Source: Stentor coeruleus (taxonomy: Eukaryota > Ciliophora > Heterotrichea > Heterotrichida > Stentoridae). Taken from it: a stretch of 27,169 nt of DNA. Under the pieces are notes generated by a model that worked only from the letters and a program-made list of their open reading frames with translations, had not been told where the DNA came from and did not search any database. This document shows, one piece after another, positions 1 through 9,100 of the stretch. The position numbers and the translations under genes are program-made. The stretch covers positions 1 to 27,169 of the forward strand of contig MPUH01000982.1 in the NCBI GenBank assembly GCA_001970955.1, written 5' to 3'. Every line of letters starts with the position of its first letter. Within the stretch, counting starts at the first letter, position 1.

Positions 1-2186
1 AGTCTCAAATATTAGAAGATAAAGAACAACTTGAAGAAAAACTATCATCTTTTAATCGTAGATTCCTTACTGAAAGCGAAGACTTGGATAAATATTATGA
101 AGATTTAAAAGATCAAATTTCATTACAGATACAAAACAAAGAAAAAGAATTAGAAGAAGCTATTCAAATAGAAAGTAAACTTAATGATATTTTGGAACTT
201 ATTGGCTTGATTTCTGAAGATGCAAAAAGTAAACTTCTTAAATCTAAAGAAGAAATAGAAAATGAGGTTAAAGCTCTAAAATCCCAAGCTGAAGAAAATC
301 TTTTAGACTTAGAAAATCGAATTAAATCAGAAGTTACAGATGCTAGAAATACAATTGAAACAGAAATACAAAGCAAACTACAGGAAATTGAACAAACTAT
401 AGATGAAGCTGAAAAAGCTTTAATTAAAGCAGTAGTAGATGAACTTTATACACACCTTGAAGAAATAGCTGAATTAGAAAAAAATTTGCTAACTGAAAAA
501 CAGCTAATTGAAAGTAAAATTGAAGAAATGAAAATCGCTTATATGTATTTACTCAATCAAGGTAGTGAAGAATTCAAAGAAATGCTTATTCAAGCTCAAG
601 AATTATTTGAATTTACTTCAAATAAATTTCAAGAATTTTCTTCAACACTTTCATCATCTAAAACTCAAGTGGAATCTCTTAAACAAGAACTTTCTGATAC
701 CATAGAAACTACAATAGGTCCTTTAGTTTCACAAACTAAAGATCTTGCAATAACTTTAGATAATCAAGTTAATACTGTTGTTGCTAATATTCAAAACCTT
801 TCAGCTGAGATTTCTAAAATTGCAGATTCTGCTTTGACTATTGATATTAATATCAAAAATATTTGCACAAATATAGCAAGTAACCAAGATATTTTAGCAG
901 ACAAAGCTAAAAGTATTGAACAGTTGAAATCAGTATTCAACGACTTCCTTTTAACCCAAAGTTCAATACTTAACGGTTCATATGACTGGTCAAAGTTTTT
1001 TTCTGATAATAATTTTCTAGGAGTAAGGAAAATGATTGAAGATTCACTTATAACTCCAATTGATAACATCTACAATACTATAATTAATTTGAAAAAGGTT
1101 ACAAGCTCCTTAGTAAGTGGATTCAAAAGCATATCATCTGATTTCCTCAGTTCATCTAAAAGTAAAGCATCTACAATGGCTAGTTCATCTAGTAATATTG
1201 GAGCTCTTGCTGAAGCTGATAAAGTAAAATCTGGTTCGAAAATTTTTGACTTTTCAGTATTTGAGAAAACTATTGATTCAATAAAAAGTCAGTTTAATTC
1301 TATAAAAAGCATGTTTGATTCAATATCAACACTGGTTACTAATGGTGTAGCAGATGATTTGAAAAAAATAGTTTCAATTGCAAACCCAAATACTTGGAAA
1401 GAAAAAATTGATAAAGTTATTACAAACTTTAAAATTATTGAAACCCAATTTAAAATCACTTTAGATTATGGAGATGTACAAGACATGGTAATAAAATATC
1501 TTCAAGAAAAATTTAACAATGAAATGAGTGATGTAATGAATGGACTTGATATCACTAATGATCTTACAGCAATAGTTTCAGATTTTTCAAGTGGATCATT
1601 AAGCTCAATACTTTCAAGTCAAGCTGCTACTAAAACGCTCTTAACAATTTTTGGACCTGCTTCTGTGATTAACAAAAATTTGTTAAATAATGTTTACAAT
1701 TATAATGTAAAATTTCCTCCTATACCTACACCAATTGGTGCAATATCAATGGCAATAACCATTAAGTTCAATGCAAAAATCGACCTAACTAGTATAGTTT
1801 CTGCGCAGAAAATAGGATTTGAGATTATCCCTACTGCTGGTATATATATCAATGCTGGAGCAGAATGGAGTTTTGTATTAGGAATTGTTGGGGCTGGAGC
1901 ATCATTAAGTAGTTCTGCAAGCACTCCTACAGAAGCTGGAATTAGTTTTATTGAAAGCATGGTTTATATTAAATGCAATTTAAAATTCTCAATAAATGGG
2001 AAAGCTGGAATATACTTAAGGTGGTTAACAATAGATTGGGTAAAGGAGTGTTGGGGAGGAGGTTGGCTTAAAGTATGCATTTGGTATCCGTCTATAGAAT
2101 ATTCTAACCCATCATATTTCATATATACTTCTTATAATTCTCAGAGCACAAGTGCAATTATTCCTATGAAGTATCAAAACCCTTAA
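1..2186 (+). CDS. Coiled-coil surface-type protein, family copy A (5' partial)
   Basis: The frame is already open at base 1 (first full codon at 3), so the gene starts upstream of the window; 727 residues are visible, ending at TAA. The TTG at 84 is internal and not a start. Bases 1-2186 align with 8582-10767 of copy B without any net insertion or deletion. The first about 340 visible residues are a Glu/Lys/Gln-rich heptad-like coiled coil. Next come a Ser-rich linker (around 360-375), an amphipathic segment, and a C-terminal domain of alternating hydrophobic residues with Gly-rich turns. The C-terminus has a Trp/Cys motif (two Cys flanking Gly and Trp residues, near 2045-2080) that is also kept in copy B. 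By homology it should have an N-terminal membrane anchor and an extracytoplasmic coiled coil. I recognise no named family, and function is unknown. Confidence 0.85.
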   Translation, partial: SQILEDKEQLEEKLSSFNRRFLTESEDLDKYYEDLKDQISLQIQNKEKELEEAIQIESKLNDILELIGLISEDAKSKLLKSKEEIENEVKALKSQAEENLLDLENRIKSEVTDARNTIETEIQSKLQEIEQTIDEAEKALIKAVVDELYTHLEEIAELEKNLLTEKQLIESKIEEMKIAYMYLLNQGSEEFKEMLIQAQELFEFTSNKFQEFSSTLSSSKTQVESLKQELSDTIETTIGPLVSQTKDLAITLDNQVNTVVANIQNLSAEISKIADSALTIDINIKNICTNIASNQDILADKAKSIEQLKSVFNDFLLTQSSILNGSYDWSKFFSDNNFLGVRKMIEDSLITPIDNIYNTIINLKKVTSSLVSGFKSISSDFLSSSKSKASTMASSSSNIGALAEADKVKSGSKIFDFSVFEKTIDSIKSQFNSIKSMFDSISTLVTNGVADDLKKIVSIANPNTWKEKIDKVITNFKIIETQFKITLDYGDVQDMVIKYLQEKFNNEMSDVMNGLDITNDLTAIVSDFSSGSLSSILSSQAATKTLLTIFGPASVINKNLLNNVYNYNVKFPPIPTPIGAISMAITIKFNAKIDLTSIVSAQKIGFEIIPTAGIYINAGAEWSFVLGIVGAGASLSSSASTPTEAGISFIESMVYIKCNLKFSINGKAGIYLRWLTIDWVKECWGGGWLKVCIWYPSIEYSNPSYFIYTSYNSQSTSAIIPMKYQNP

Positions 2187-2450
2187 TATTTAATCTTAGA
2201 TTTTTAATAAGAAAATTACTTTTTTTACTAAATATATAATCTTGTTATATATTCTATAAAATTTTGTTTTTTAAAGTGTATTCTTTTATGCTAAATGTTT
2301 ATATTTTAAAAGTTCATATAATTTTCTTCCTTAGTTATCGATATTTTTCACTATTGTTCATGAAATGAAATGCTTAAATCCCCATTTTGTCTATTCTCTA
2401 TAAAAGTTATAGTTATAGAAATTATAAAAATATATTTACTAAAAGACTTA

Positions 2451-2580
2451 AAGTATAAAGTGGGCGATAGTTAAGGTGGCATGGTTTAAATCTTGTCCGA
2501 TTGAGATTTGTTTGTCCTACGATCTCTTTCTTTGGGCAGATTCGGTATGTTAAACCACTCGTTGTCGCTGGTTATATGAC
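2451..2580. mobile_element. 130-bp MITE-like insertion with 9-bp target-site duplication
   Basis: The 9-mer AAAGACTTA occurs at 2442-2450 and 2581-2589 flanking this segment, and once only at the matching site of block B (11019-11027), which is a precise empty site. The insert is much richer in G+C than its surroundings. Its ends form imperfect inverted repeats: TATAA, then GCGATA against GCGACA, then TGGTTTAA on both arms when the right end is read in reverse complement. No ORF is present. Alternatives are a short structured-RNA retrocopy or a residual internal eliminated sequence; an 8-bp stem (TGGTTTAA/TTAAACCA) could fold. I could not confirm any tRNA or snRNA fold. Confidence 0.6.
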
Positions 2581-2710
2581 AAAGACTTAATACAGATGTT
2601 GAACTTAATAGCAAATATTAATATTGTATATAATGAAAATGANATGACAAAGACTTAATACAGATGTTGAACTTAATAGCAAATATTAATATTGTATATA
2701 ATGAAAATGA
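2576..2710. other. Assembly joint: single N between two identical 67-bp copies
   Basis: Bases 2576-2642 and 2644-2710 are identical and separated only by the N at 2643. This is the signature of two overlapping contig ends placed side by side without merging. The second copy starts with ATGAC, the tail of the insertion at 2451-2580, so both contigs come from the same locus rather than from block B. The true sequence is probably 68 nt shorter here. Confidence 0.85.
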
Positions 2711-2906
2711 TACTTACTCAGTAAATTTTCCTATGAATAATAAAGTATCAGCACAATTTGCAAATTCAAGCTTCAGTTTAAGTAAAAATAAAGCTAAAAA
2801 TCTAAAAAAAATAGAGAAGAGGAATAAATACGATCTCACTAGTAAAAAAAACTTTTCAGTTGAAGGAGATAATAATTTAACATCTGGTATGCTGAAAAAA
2901 AATTAA
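2644..2906 (+). pseudogene. Orphan fragment of the family's N-terminal ectodomain (copy A flank)
   Basis: The frame 2664-2906 encodes about 80 residues whose middle resembles copy B near 7060-7250: a VSAQF..SFSLS..KAK.LKK pattern against MSAQF..DFSLT..EAEDLKK, followed by a VEGDN motif. It has no membrane anchor, no coiled coil and ends at an early TAA. The same fragment follows copy B with a frameshift. I read it as a remnant of another family member trapped downstream of the active gene; a short expressed protein is less likely. Confidence 0.65.
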
Positions 2907-3239
2907 TATTTGAATAATTTTCAAAGTTTAATTAAAACATAGGGAAAATATTACAAATTATTATTATATACTGCAAATTACAGCTATTTCTTCAAGGATA
3001 CCCTAAAAAAATGTTTTCAAAATATAGTCAATAATCTGCTTAAAAATTTATAATTTGTTCTCTTAAATTACTTCCAAAATTTAATCATCATGTCAAATTA
3101 ATTTATATTCAATTTTGATAAAAACTCTTAATCATAATTTCCTCATAATAACATACAAAATAATTAAGTAGAGATTATTGGCTTGACAATAATTTTCTTT
3201 TTATAATTACAACAAATAATATTAAAATAAAACTCTCAT
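2907..3239. other. AT-rich non-coding DNA
   Basis: I see no gene here. The first 200 bp are shared with the flank of copy B (11290-11505), and the remainder is unique AT-rich sequence leading into the inverted ABHD17 duplication. Confidence 0.6.
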
Positions 3240-3996
3240 AAGAACATGAAATTAAGTATCATAAATTACAATTAATTATTTAAATACAGAATATATAAGC
3301 AACATAATTTAACTTTTAGATTCACTTCTTATGTCAAAAATAAAATTTAAACAAATACAGTAAGATCCATTATTAATAGAACATAATTTTTTGCTTAATA
3401 TAAAATTCAAAATAATATTCTAAAGCATAAAGTATAAATATTTTATATATTACCCTTTAAGTATTAAAAGCCCATAAACTGACTTCTCTATTACCTTAAA
3501 CCTAATTAAACCAAATTTCAACACATCATAATATTCATTAAAATACTTTTTATTATGATATTATAAACTAGTATTTTCACAAACAAATTATATCCTTAAA
3601 AATTCAAAATATCCCAATTCCTTAAACACAATCTTAGTATTTCCTAATCTGAGAATCCTAATTTTTGTATATAATTCATTACCTTCATAAAAATTCATAT
3701 TTTCCTCCATTAGCTTTACTATTAAATTAATTTCAATCAAAAAATATAAAATAACAACTTTTATTATAAAAAAGAATCACTAAAGATATTATAATGTGAA
3801 AGATAGGTTTTTGCCCCCCACGTCCCCAAGGCTATATAATTTTTAGAAAGGGTAAAAGTTTCAAAACTATACTCGTAGATGAAAATAGTAAAATTTCATC
3901 CGATCTTAGTGCCTTGGATAAAAGTTATTATTTCAACAGTGACAACTTTGAATAAGTCAGTAATACCTGTTGTGTATTTTAAAAACCTCTATTCAG
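3240..3996 (+). repeat. Inverted duplication of the ABHD17-like gene's 5' flank and 5' end
   Basis: Read on the plus strand, this matches the reverse complement of 22235-23085: the upstream non-coding DNA and the first part of the gene. Landmarks conserved in order include TTTAAATACAGAA, TTCACTTCTTATGTC, TTTTTTGCTTAATAT, AGTATTTCCTAATC, AAAAAGAATCACTAA and CCCCCCACGTCC. It is about 95 bp shorter than the source, mainly because the start codon region and the Cys-rich N-terminus are deleted. Similarity stops abruptly after CTCTATTCAG at 3996. Identity is clearly imperfect, so the event is not recent. Confidence 0.85.
3805..3996 (+). pseudogene. Broken 5' fragment of an ABHD17-like hydrolase gene
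   Basis: The piece corresponds to about residues 26-90 of the protein encoded at 21504-22499 (from the PPRPQGY segment to just before the oxyanion YAHGN motif). The initiator ATG and cysteine cluster are missing; the ATG now nearest (3793) is followed at once by TGA. A 2-nt deletion near 3897 shifts the frame. None of the catalytic residues (Ser167, Asp232, His260 of the intact gene) are included, so it cannot encode an enzyme. Confidence 0.85.
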
Positions 3997-4085
3997 ATGT
4001 AAATGATTTTTCCGTCCTGCGTTAAATTTTGCTTAAAGTATGATTTTATATAGGATTTTTGTTTGAAAAAGTACATAAAGTGAAT

Positions 4086-4160
4086 AAGTAATTGCCAGCT
4101 TTCAACTGTTTCGATATGCAACTTGCTTCACTTCGCTCTGATTGACTATTTAATTACTTG
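4086..4160. repeat. 75-bp segment bounded by an 8-bp inverted repeat
   Basis: AAGTAATT at 4086-4093 faces AATTACTT at 4152-4159, and the interior (around 4094-4147) is richer in G+C than the surroundings. GAAT lies at 4082-4085 and 4161-4164, a possible 4-bp target duplication. It could be a miniature transposon relic, but the arms are short and chance is not excluded. Confidence 0.35.
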
Positions 4161-4845
4161 GAATCTTCTGCTAAATTTTGTGTTTTCCAGTTGTTATATG
4201 TTTGTTTAGAGATTACTTTATAGTGAATTTAATCATTCAAAAAAAAAGTTTAGTATTGGATGTACTTTTGGAGGTACTCTCTTATGATGCTAGGTGTTTA
4301 TTATTTACGGGTTTATTTTCTTACTTTTATATACTTACCCTCATTTATCGTAGTTATTTTACAGCTACACCTAACTAAAAGTAAGTGCTATAATTTTTTC
4401 TAGTTTCATCACTGTAAAAATGAGTTATGAGCTTGCGTGTTTAAAACAAATTTATGTTATCTCATGGAATAATCTACAGTAACAATTTTTTTTGCTAATC
4501 AAACAATTTAATATGTATAAGTTTGACTAAAGTGCTATAAGACAGAGTATACAATATTTTTTTAATTTTTTTTACAAATATTACTATAGAATAGTCTTAC
4601 GCAACTCCAAAAACTCTGTAAATTATTGAAAAGCTAATAATTGAAGGAATTTACAGATTTAAAATACAAAAAGTTCATCTTATATTCAAAAAAAAAATTT
4701 ATGTCTTTTTAAGGGTATAAAAATAATCCCAAAACAGAGAACTTAAAATTTTGAAAGATGATAAGTTAGATTAAGCAATTAATTAGGAGAATAATGATAA
4801 AAACATTAGCTTCTTTAGCCTACTAACAAACCGATTTAATAAAGA

Positions 4846-4936
4846 TTTATTGACTTCGATTAATTAATACAGAGTTCACGACTGTGAACGATATATTTTC
4901 TAACTAACTAACTAACTAACTTTATTGACTTCGATT
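4846..4936. repeat. Direct repeat pair with hairpin and (TAAC)n microsatellite
   Basis: The 16-mer TTTATTGACTTCGATT occurs at 4846-4861 and again at 4921-4936. Between them are a perfect 6-bp hairpin (GTTCAC, four-base loop, GTGAAC at 4874-4889) and five TAAC units at 4901-4920. No coding sense is visible. Confidence 0.7.
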
Positions 4937-5462
4937 CACAAAAAAAATACTAAAAATTATTTTGGCTTTGATAACTTAGTATCATATACATAAAGTTTTT
5001 GACTAAGAGGCAAGTTAAAATATAATAAAGCATTTTTAAGACTTAAGTCTTAAAGATATTTATTCTGATTTTTTATTAATATCGTAAATAGACTTTCAAT
5101 TTTATGGGTAGATGACTCTTGATGTATCTGTCTTTTTGAAATATTATATAAGCTTATGTTGTTACTTATACCAATATCTGACAAAAATTTTTTCCATTTA
5201 TTCTAAATTTGACATAAAAAATTACAAAACTCTTAGTTTTTTTAGCGAGAAAGGGCTTTTTTAGAGTACCTATTTCAGCTTTGATTTAATTTGATATTTT
5301 GCTTCCTTGAATAAACAATTTTCATTTTTTTGCAGAGTTTAAATATTGATTAACTAAATACAAGAACAAATTCAAAGATTTGATTAAACTAGATTGATCT
5401 TTGGTATTAAAGCATATGTTTAAGTTCTTTTAGATAAGATTAAGAAATTATTTTTTGTTCTC

Positions 5463-5538
5463 ATGCTTATAATACAATATAATAAAATATTTTTAGAACA
5501 TTCTAGAGACTTTATATATAGTCTCTAAATGTAAGCAT
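5463..5538. repeat. Nested palindrome with an 8-bp perfect hairpin
   Basis: TAGAGACT (5504-5511) and AGTCTCTA (5520-5527) form a perfect stem with an 8-nt AT loop. Outer arms ATGCTTA (5463-5469) and TAAGCAT (5532-5538) can also pair. A further 7-bp inverted repeat, CTTGCTT/AAGCAAG, lies at 5596-5602 and 5621-5627. Role unknown. Confidence 0.4.
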
Positions 5539-6103
5539 TACTGAGGTAATAATCAAACATAAAAACTTATGTATTCAATCTTTATACTAAAACAGCTTGC
5601 TTAGTGAGGATATAATGCAGAAGCAAGTGAAGCATTTATCTTTTAAGAAGTCTGAAAATTTAAAAAGTATAAATTTATATAGATATTATAGTAACTAGTG
5701 CATATTAAATTTATTCTGTATTTTTTAAAATATTGTAAATTTGCTTAACTATACTTGTTTCAGACACTTCAAATGATAATCTCTGAAGATGCTATTAAAA
5801 ATCATTTCAAGATTATAATGAGAACTTCGTATAACAAAATGAATCTTTTTTCAAGCACTAAACATTGTTTTAATAATTTTCTGCAATTTTGTAGGCTTAT
5901 TATAACAATTGTTTGTAGCAGATAGTATACATACCTTATTTAGAGCAAAATATATGTAAAAGTGTTATATATATATCTATGTTCCACAAATCCATCATCA
6001 GCTTTTCAAGTCCTCCCTCAAAGCAAATTTCTTCCATTTTTTCCTATAAAGTCTTATTTTTACATATTCTTCGACCATTTTCGATAATATCCTTTTTAAA
6101 TTT

Positions 6104-9100
6104 ATGGCTATTAATAATAATAAAATGTTAACAGCTGAAGCTTCAAAAGCGGAAACTGATCGGTTTAAAAGCCAAAAGGAGGATATACCTTTGAAGAGCA
6201 ATCCAGAAAGAAAAATACTTAAGTCTTGCTGTTCTCCAGGGAAGAATCGACGTTTACTTATACTAGCAATCGTACTTGTCATCTTCATAGCGATGGCATC
6301 AATTGCAATTGGTGTTTACTTTGGGGTTTTTTGGAATAAAGAATACAAGTATCGTCCTCCTAAGCCTGGCACAGTAATCAACATTGACATAGTTACNAGT
6401 ATCGTCCTCCTAAGCCTGGCACAGTAATCAACATTGACATAGTTACAACTAATAGCACTTCAGATTCAAGATCACTCTTTGAAAGTTCAAGCTTTAATAC
6501 AACTTATGGCTTTATTGTAATCTCTTCAACATCTACCTCAATGGATTTAATAGTGATTCCTGGGGTTGTCACAAGCTTAACAACTCAAAATCTTAGATCA
6601 CTTTCAGAAGATGATGGCACTGAAAATGAATCAGATTCTATGCCAATCTTTATAGCTCAAATAGATCTTACTGAAGGAAAAATAGCATCTTTAAAAAGAC
6701 CTTTAAACGTTTCAGAAAGTGAAGCACAAAAAGCTGCATCAGCAATAAGTATGGCTGTAATAAATATTCGTGGAGAGGAAAAAGCAAAAAAAGGTGACTC
6801 AAGTGCAAATGACTGTGAGACTTATGGAGATGTATTATACTGCCCTACATTTACAAGTGAAATGGATGATAATTATGTAATTCTCAGAGCAAAATATGAT
6901 GGAAATGCTGTAAGAAGACAAAGAAGGCTCGAAGAAAATCCGTTATTAATAAGCACAAATATAACATTAGAAAAAGTTAGCTATATTAAAAAAGATACAG
7001 GAAGCATAGAAAGATCTGAAGTTAATGGGACAGCCATAATGGACTTAATAGATAGTGAAAATACAACAGATTCAGCATCATTTAATATTGAAAGCCATAT
7101 GTCAGCTCAGTTCTCTAATTCAGATTTTTCTCTAACACAAAAAGAGGCCGAAGATCTTAAAAAAAGTTTGGTAGAAAATATTAATTACAATGAAGTAGAT
7201 CTTAATGGTGACCAAGGCTTTATTATTGAAGGAGATAACCCTGATGGCAGTTTAAAGCAAGGCCCTTCAGAAAATCGTCAGCTTAATTTGCAAGAGCATG
7301 GAAGAAATTTAGCTTTGTCAATTGATGAAAAAGTTTATTTATTCAAAGTATTAGGTGTTGAAGTCTATTTAGGCATCTATATGGTAGAAAAAACTGGAGG
7401 CAATCTTGGAGTTACTACATCACTTATATTCGGGAATGTGCTTAGTGTAGTTTTGGCTGAGCAAGTTTACGGAGGTTCATTTTTGAAAAAACTAAAACAA
7501 GTTATTAATTTGAAAAATACACTTGAAGAGGAAATCAACAAAATTAAAGAACTCATTGATAATTATATTAAAAACGCAGTTGGAGCTTTTAATACTGAAA
7601 TTGCTGTAAAAATTGCAGAGCTTCAATCTTTCCTAGTCACAGCAGAAACTACTCTTGATAACGCAATGAAAGTTTTTGAAGATACTACTTCAAATTATAT
7701 AGACCAAGTTATGTCGAAAACTCAAGAATTTCAAAAAAATATCGAAGATCAACTTGCTCAAACTCAAGAAAGTCTAAATGCATTTGTGTTAGAATCAGAA
7801 GAATTAAATAACTTAGTTTCAGAAGCTAATAAACTTAAAGAACAATTTGAAAATGATCTTCGTGAAGCACAAGATAAACTTAATGATTTTAAAAATATTC
7901 AGTTGCCAAACTTAGAAGAAGAAAAAAATAAAATACTTTCGGAAATAGAAGAAAATGCTAAAAACATCATAGACTATGAAAAACTAGAAGATAATTATGA
8001 AGATGTTAGAAATCAAGCTGAATATCAAATAGATAAAATTAATGAAATTATAAATACAGTTCAAAATTGTGTAGAAAATATACAAGAAACAGTAGACAGT
8101 ATTAATGCTGAGCTTAATTCGATTCAAAATTATATTGATAATCAACTGGAAGAACTTGAAGATGACGTTGCAAATGCTGTTGATGAACTTGATAAAAATT
8201 TGGAAGACATTGAAAAAAGTATTGAAGAAGAAGTTGTTAAAGCAACTGAAGAAATTAATAAAAATATAGATGATTTGCAAAGTAATATAGATGATATTGA
8301 AAATCAATTAAAATCTGCAGCTGAGAGTGAAATTGCTCAACTTTTAGATCAAAAGGCCCAGCTTGAAAGCCAGATAGCAGCTTATCAAGAAAAAATTAAT
8401 GTAGATATCGCAAAAATTAGTGCTGATCTTAATGATAAAAAAAATCAATATCTTGGAGAATTAGAAAGTCAATACAAAATTGTAGAAGATAATTTCAAAA
8501 ATCAAGCGAATTATTGGAGTGATACTGCTGATGCTTATATTAATCAAGCAAATGATTTTTATGATAAAATAGAAACTATTAAGTCTCAAATATTAGAAGA
8601 TAAAGAACAACTTGAAGAAAAACTATCATCTTTTAATCGTAGATTCCTTACTGAAAGCGAAGACTTGGATAAATATTATGAAGAATTAAAAGATCAAATT
8701 TCATTACAGATACAAAATAAAGAAAAAGAATTAGAAGAAGCATTTCAGATAGAAAGTAAACTTAATGGTATTTTGGAACTTATTGGCTTGATTTCTGAAG
8801 ATGCAAAAAGTAAACTTCTTAAATCTAAAGAAGAAATAGAAAATGAAGTCGAAGCTCTAAAATCCCAAGCTGAAGAAAATCTTTTAGACTTAGAAAATCG
8901 AATTAAATCAGAAGTTACAGATGCTAGAAATACAATTGAAACAGAGATAAAAAACAAACTACAGGAAATTGAACAAACTATAGATGAAGCTGAAAAAGCT
9001 TTGATTCAAGCAGTAGTAGATGAACTTTATACACACCTTGAAGAAATAGCTGAATTAGAACAAATTTTGCTAGCAGAAAAGCAGCAAATTGAAAGTAAAA

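Larger units (their letters stand above)
1..3110 (+). repeat. Duplication block A (gene 3' half plus 3' flank), paralogous to 8582-11505
   Basis: The coding part matches copy B base for base in length. The 3' flank (2187-2442) then matches 10768-11019, and the N-domain remnant and following AT-rich DNA (2590-3110) match 11028-11505. The similarity fades after the shared word ATCATCAT near 3085/11485. Block A differs from B by a 139-nt net insertion (2451-2589). This is direct repetition, so block A and B are tandem copies separated by about 3 kb of unrelated sequence. Confidence 0.85.
3997..6103. other. About 2 kb of non-coding DNA between the pseudogene and gene B
   Basis: No convincing gene is present. 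Short open frames (for example 4178-4378) are hydrophobic, AT-driven and resemble nothing. The stretch holds several small inverted repeats and a tetranucleotide repeat, listed separately. The last 100 bp before 6104 must hold the 5' flank of gene B, but I see no clear promoter element. Confidence 0.55.

Noticed and set aside
84..86. TTG at 84 as start of copy A
   Set aside because: The frame is open to base 1 and matches the middle of copy B, so the gene simply begins upstream of the window.
2461..2580. tRNA or other small RNA gene in the GC-richer insertion
   Set aside because: A-box-like and B-box-like words occur, but spacing is wrong and no cloverleaf or known snRNA pattern could be built. 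The target duplication favours a mobile element.
4178..4378. 66-residue plus-strand frame
   Set aside because: Hydrophobic, AT-driven composition, no similarity to anything recognised, and located in a repeat-rich desert.
7984..8307. 107-residue minus-strand frame inside gene B
   Set aside because: Antisense of the coiled-coil coding region, rich in Phe/Ile/Asn as expected from reversed Glu/Lys/Asn codons.
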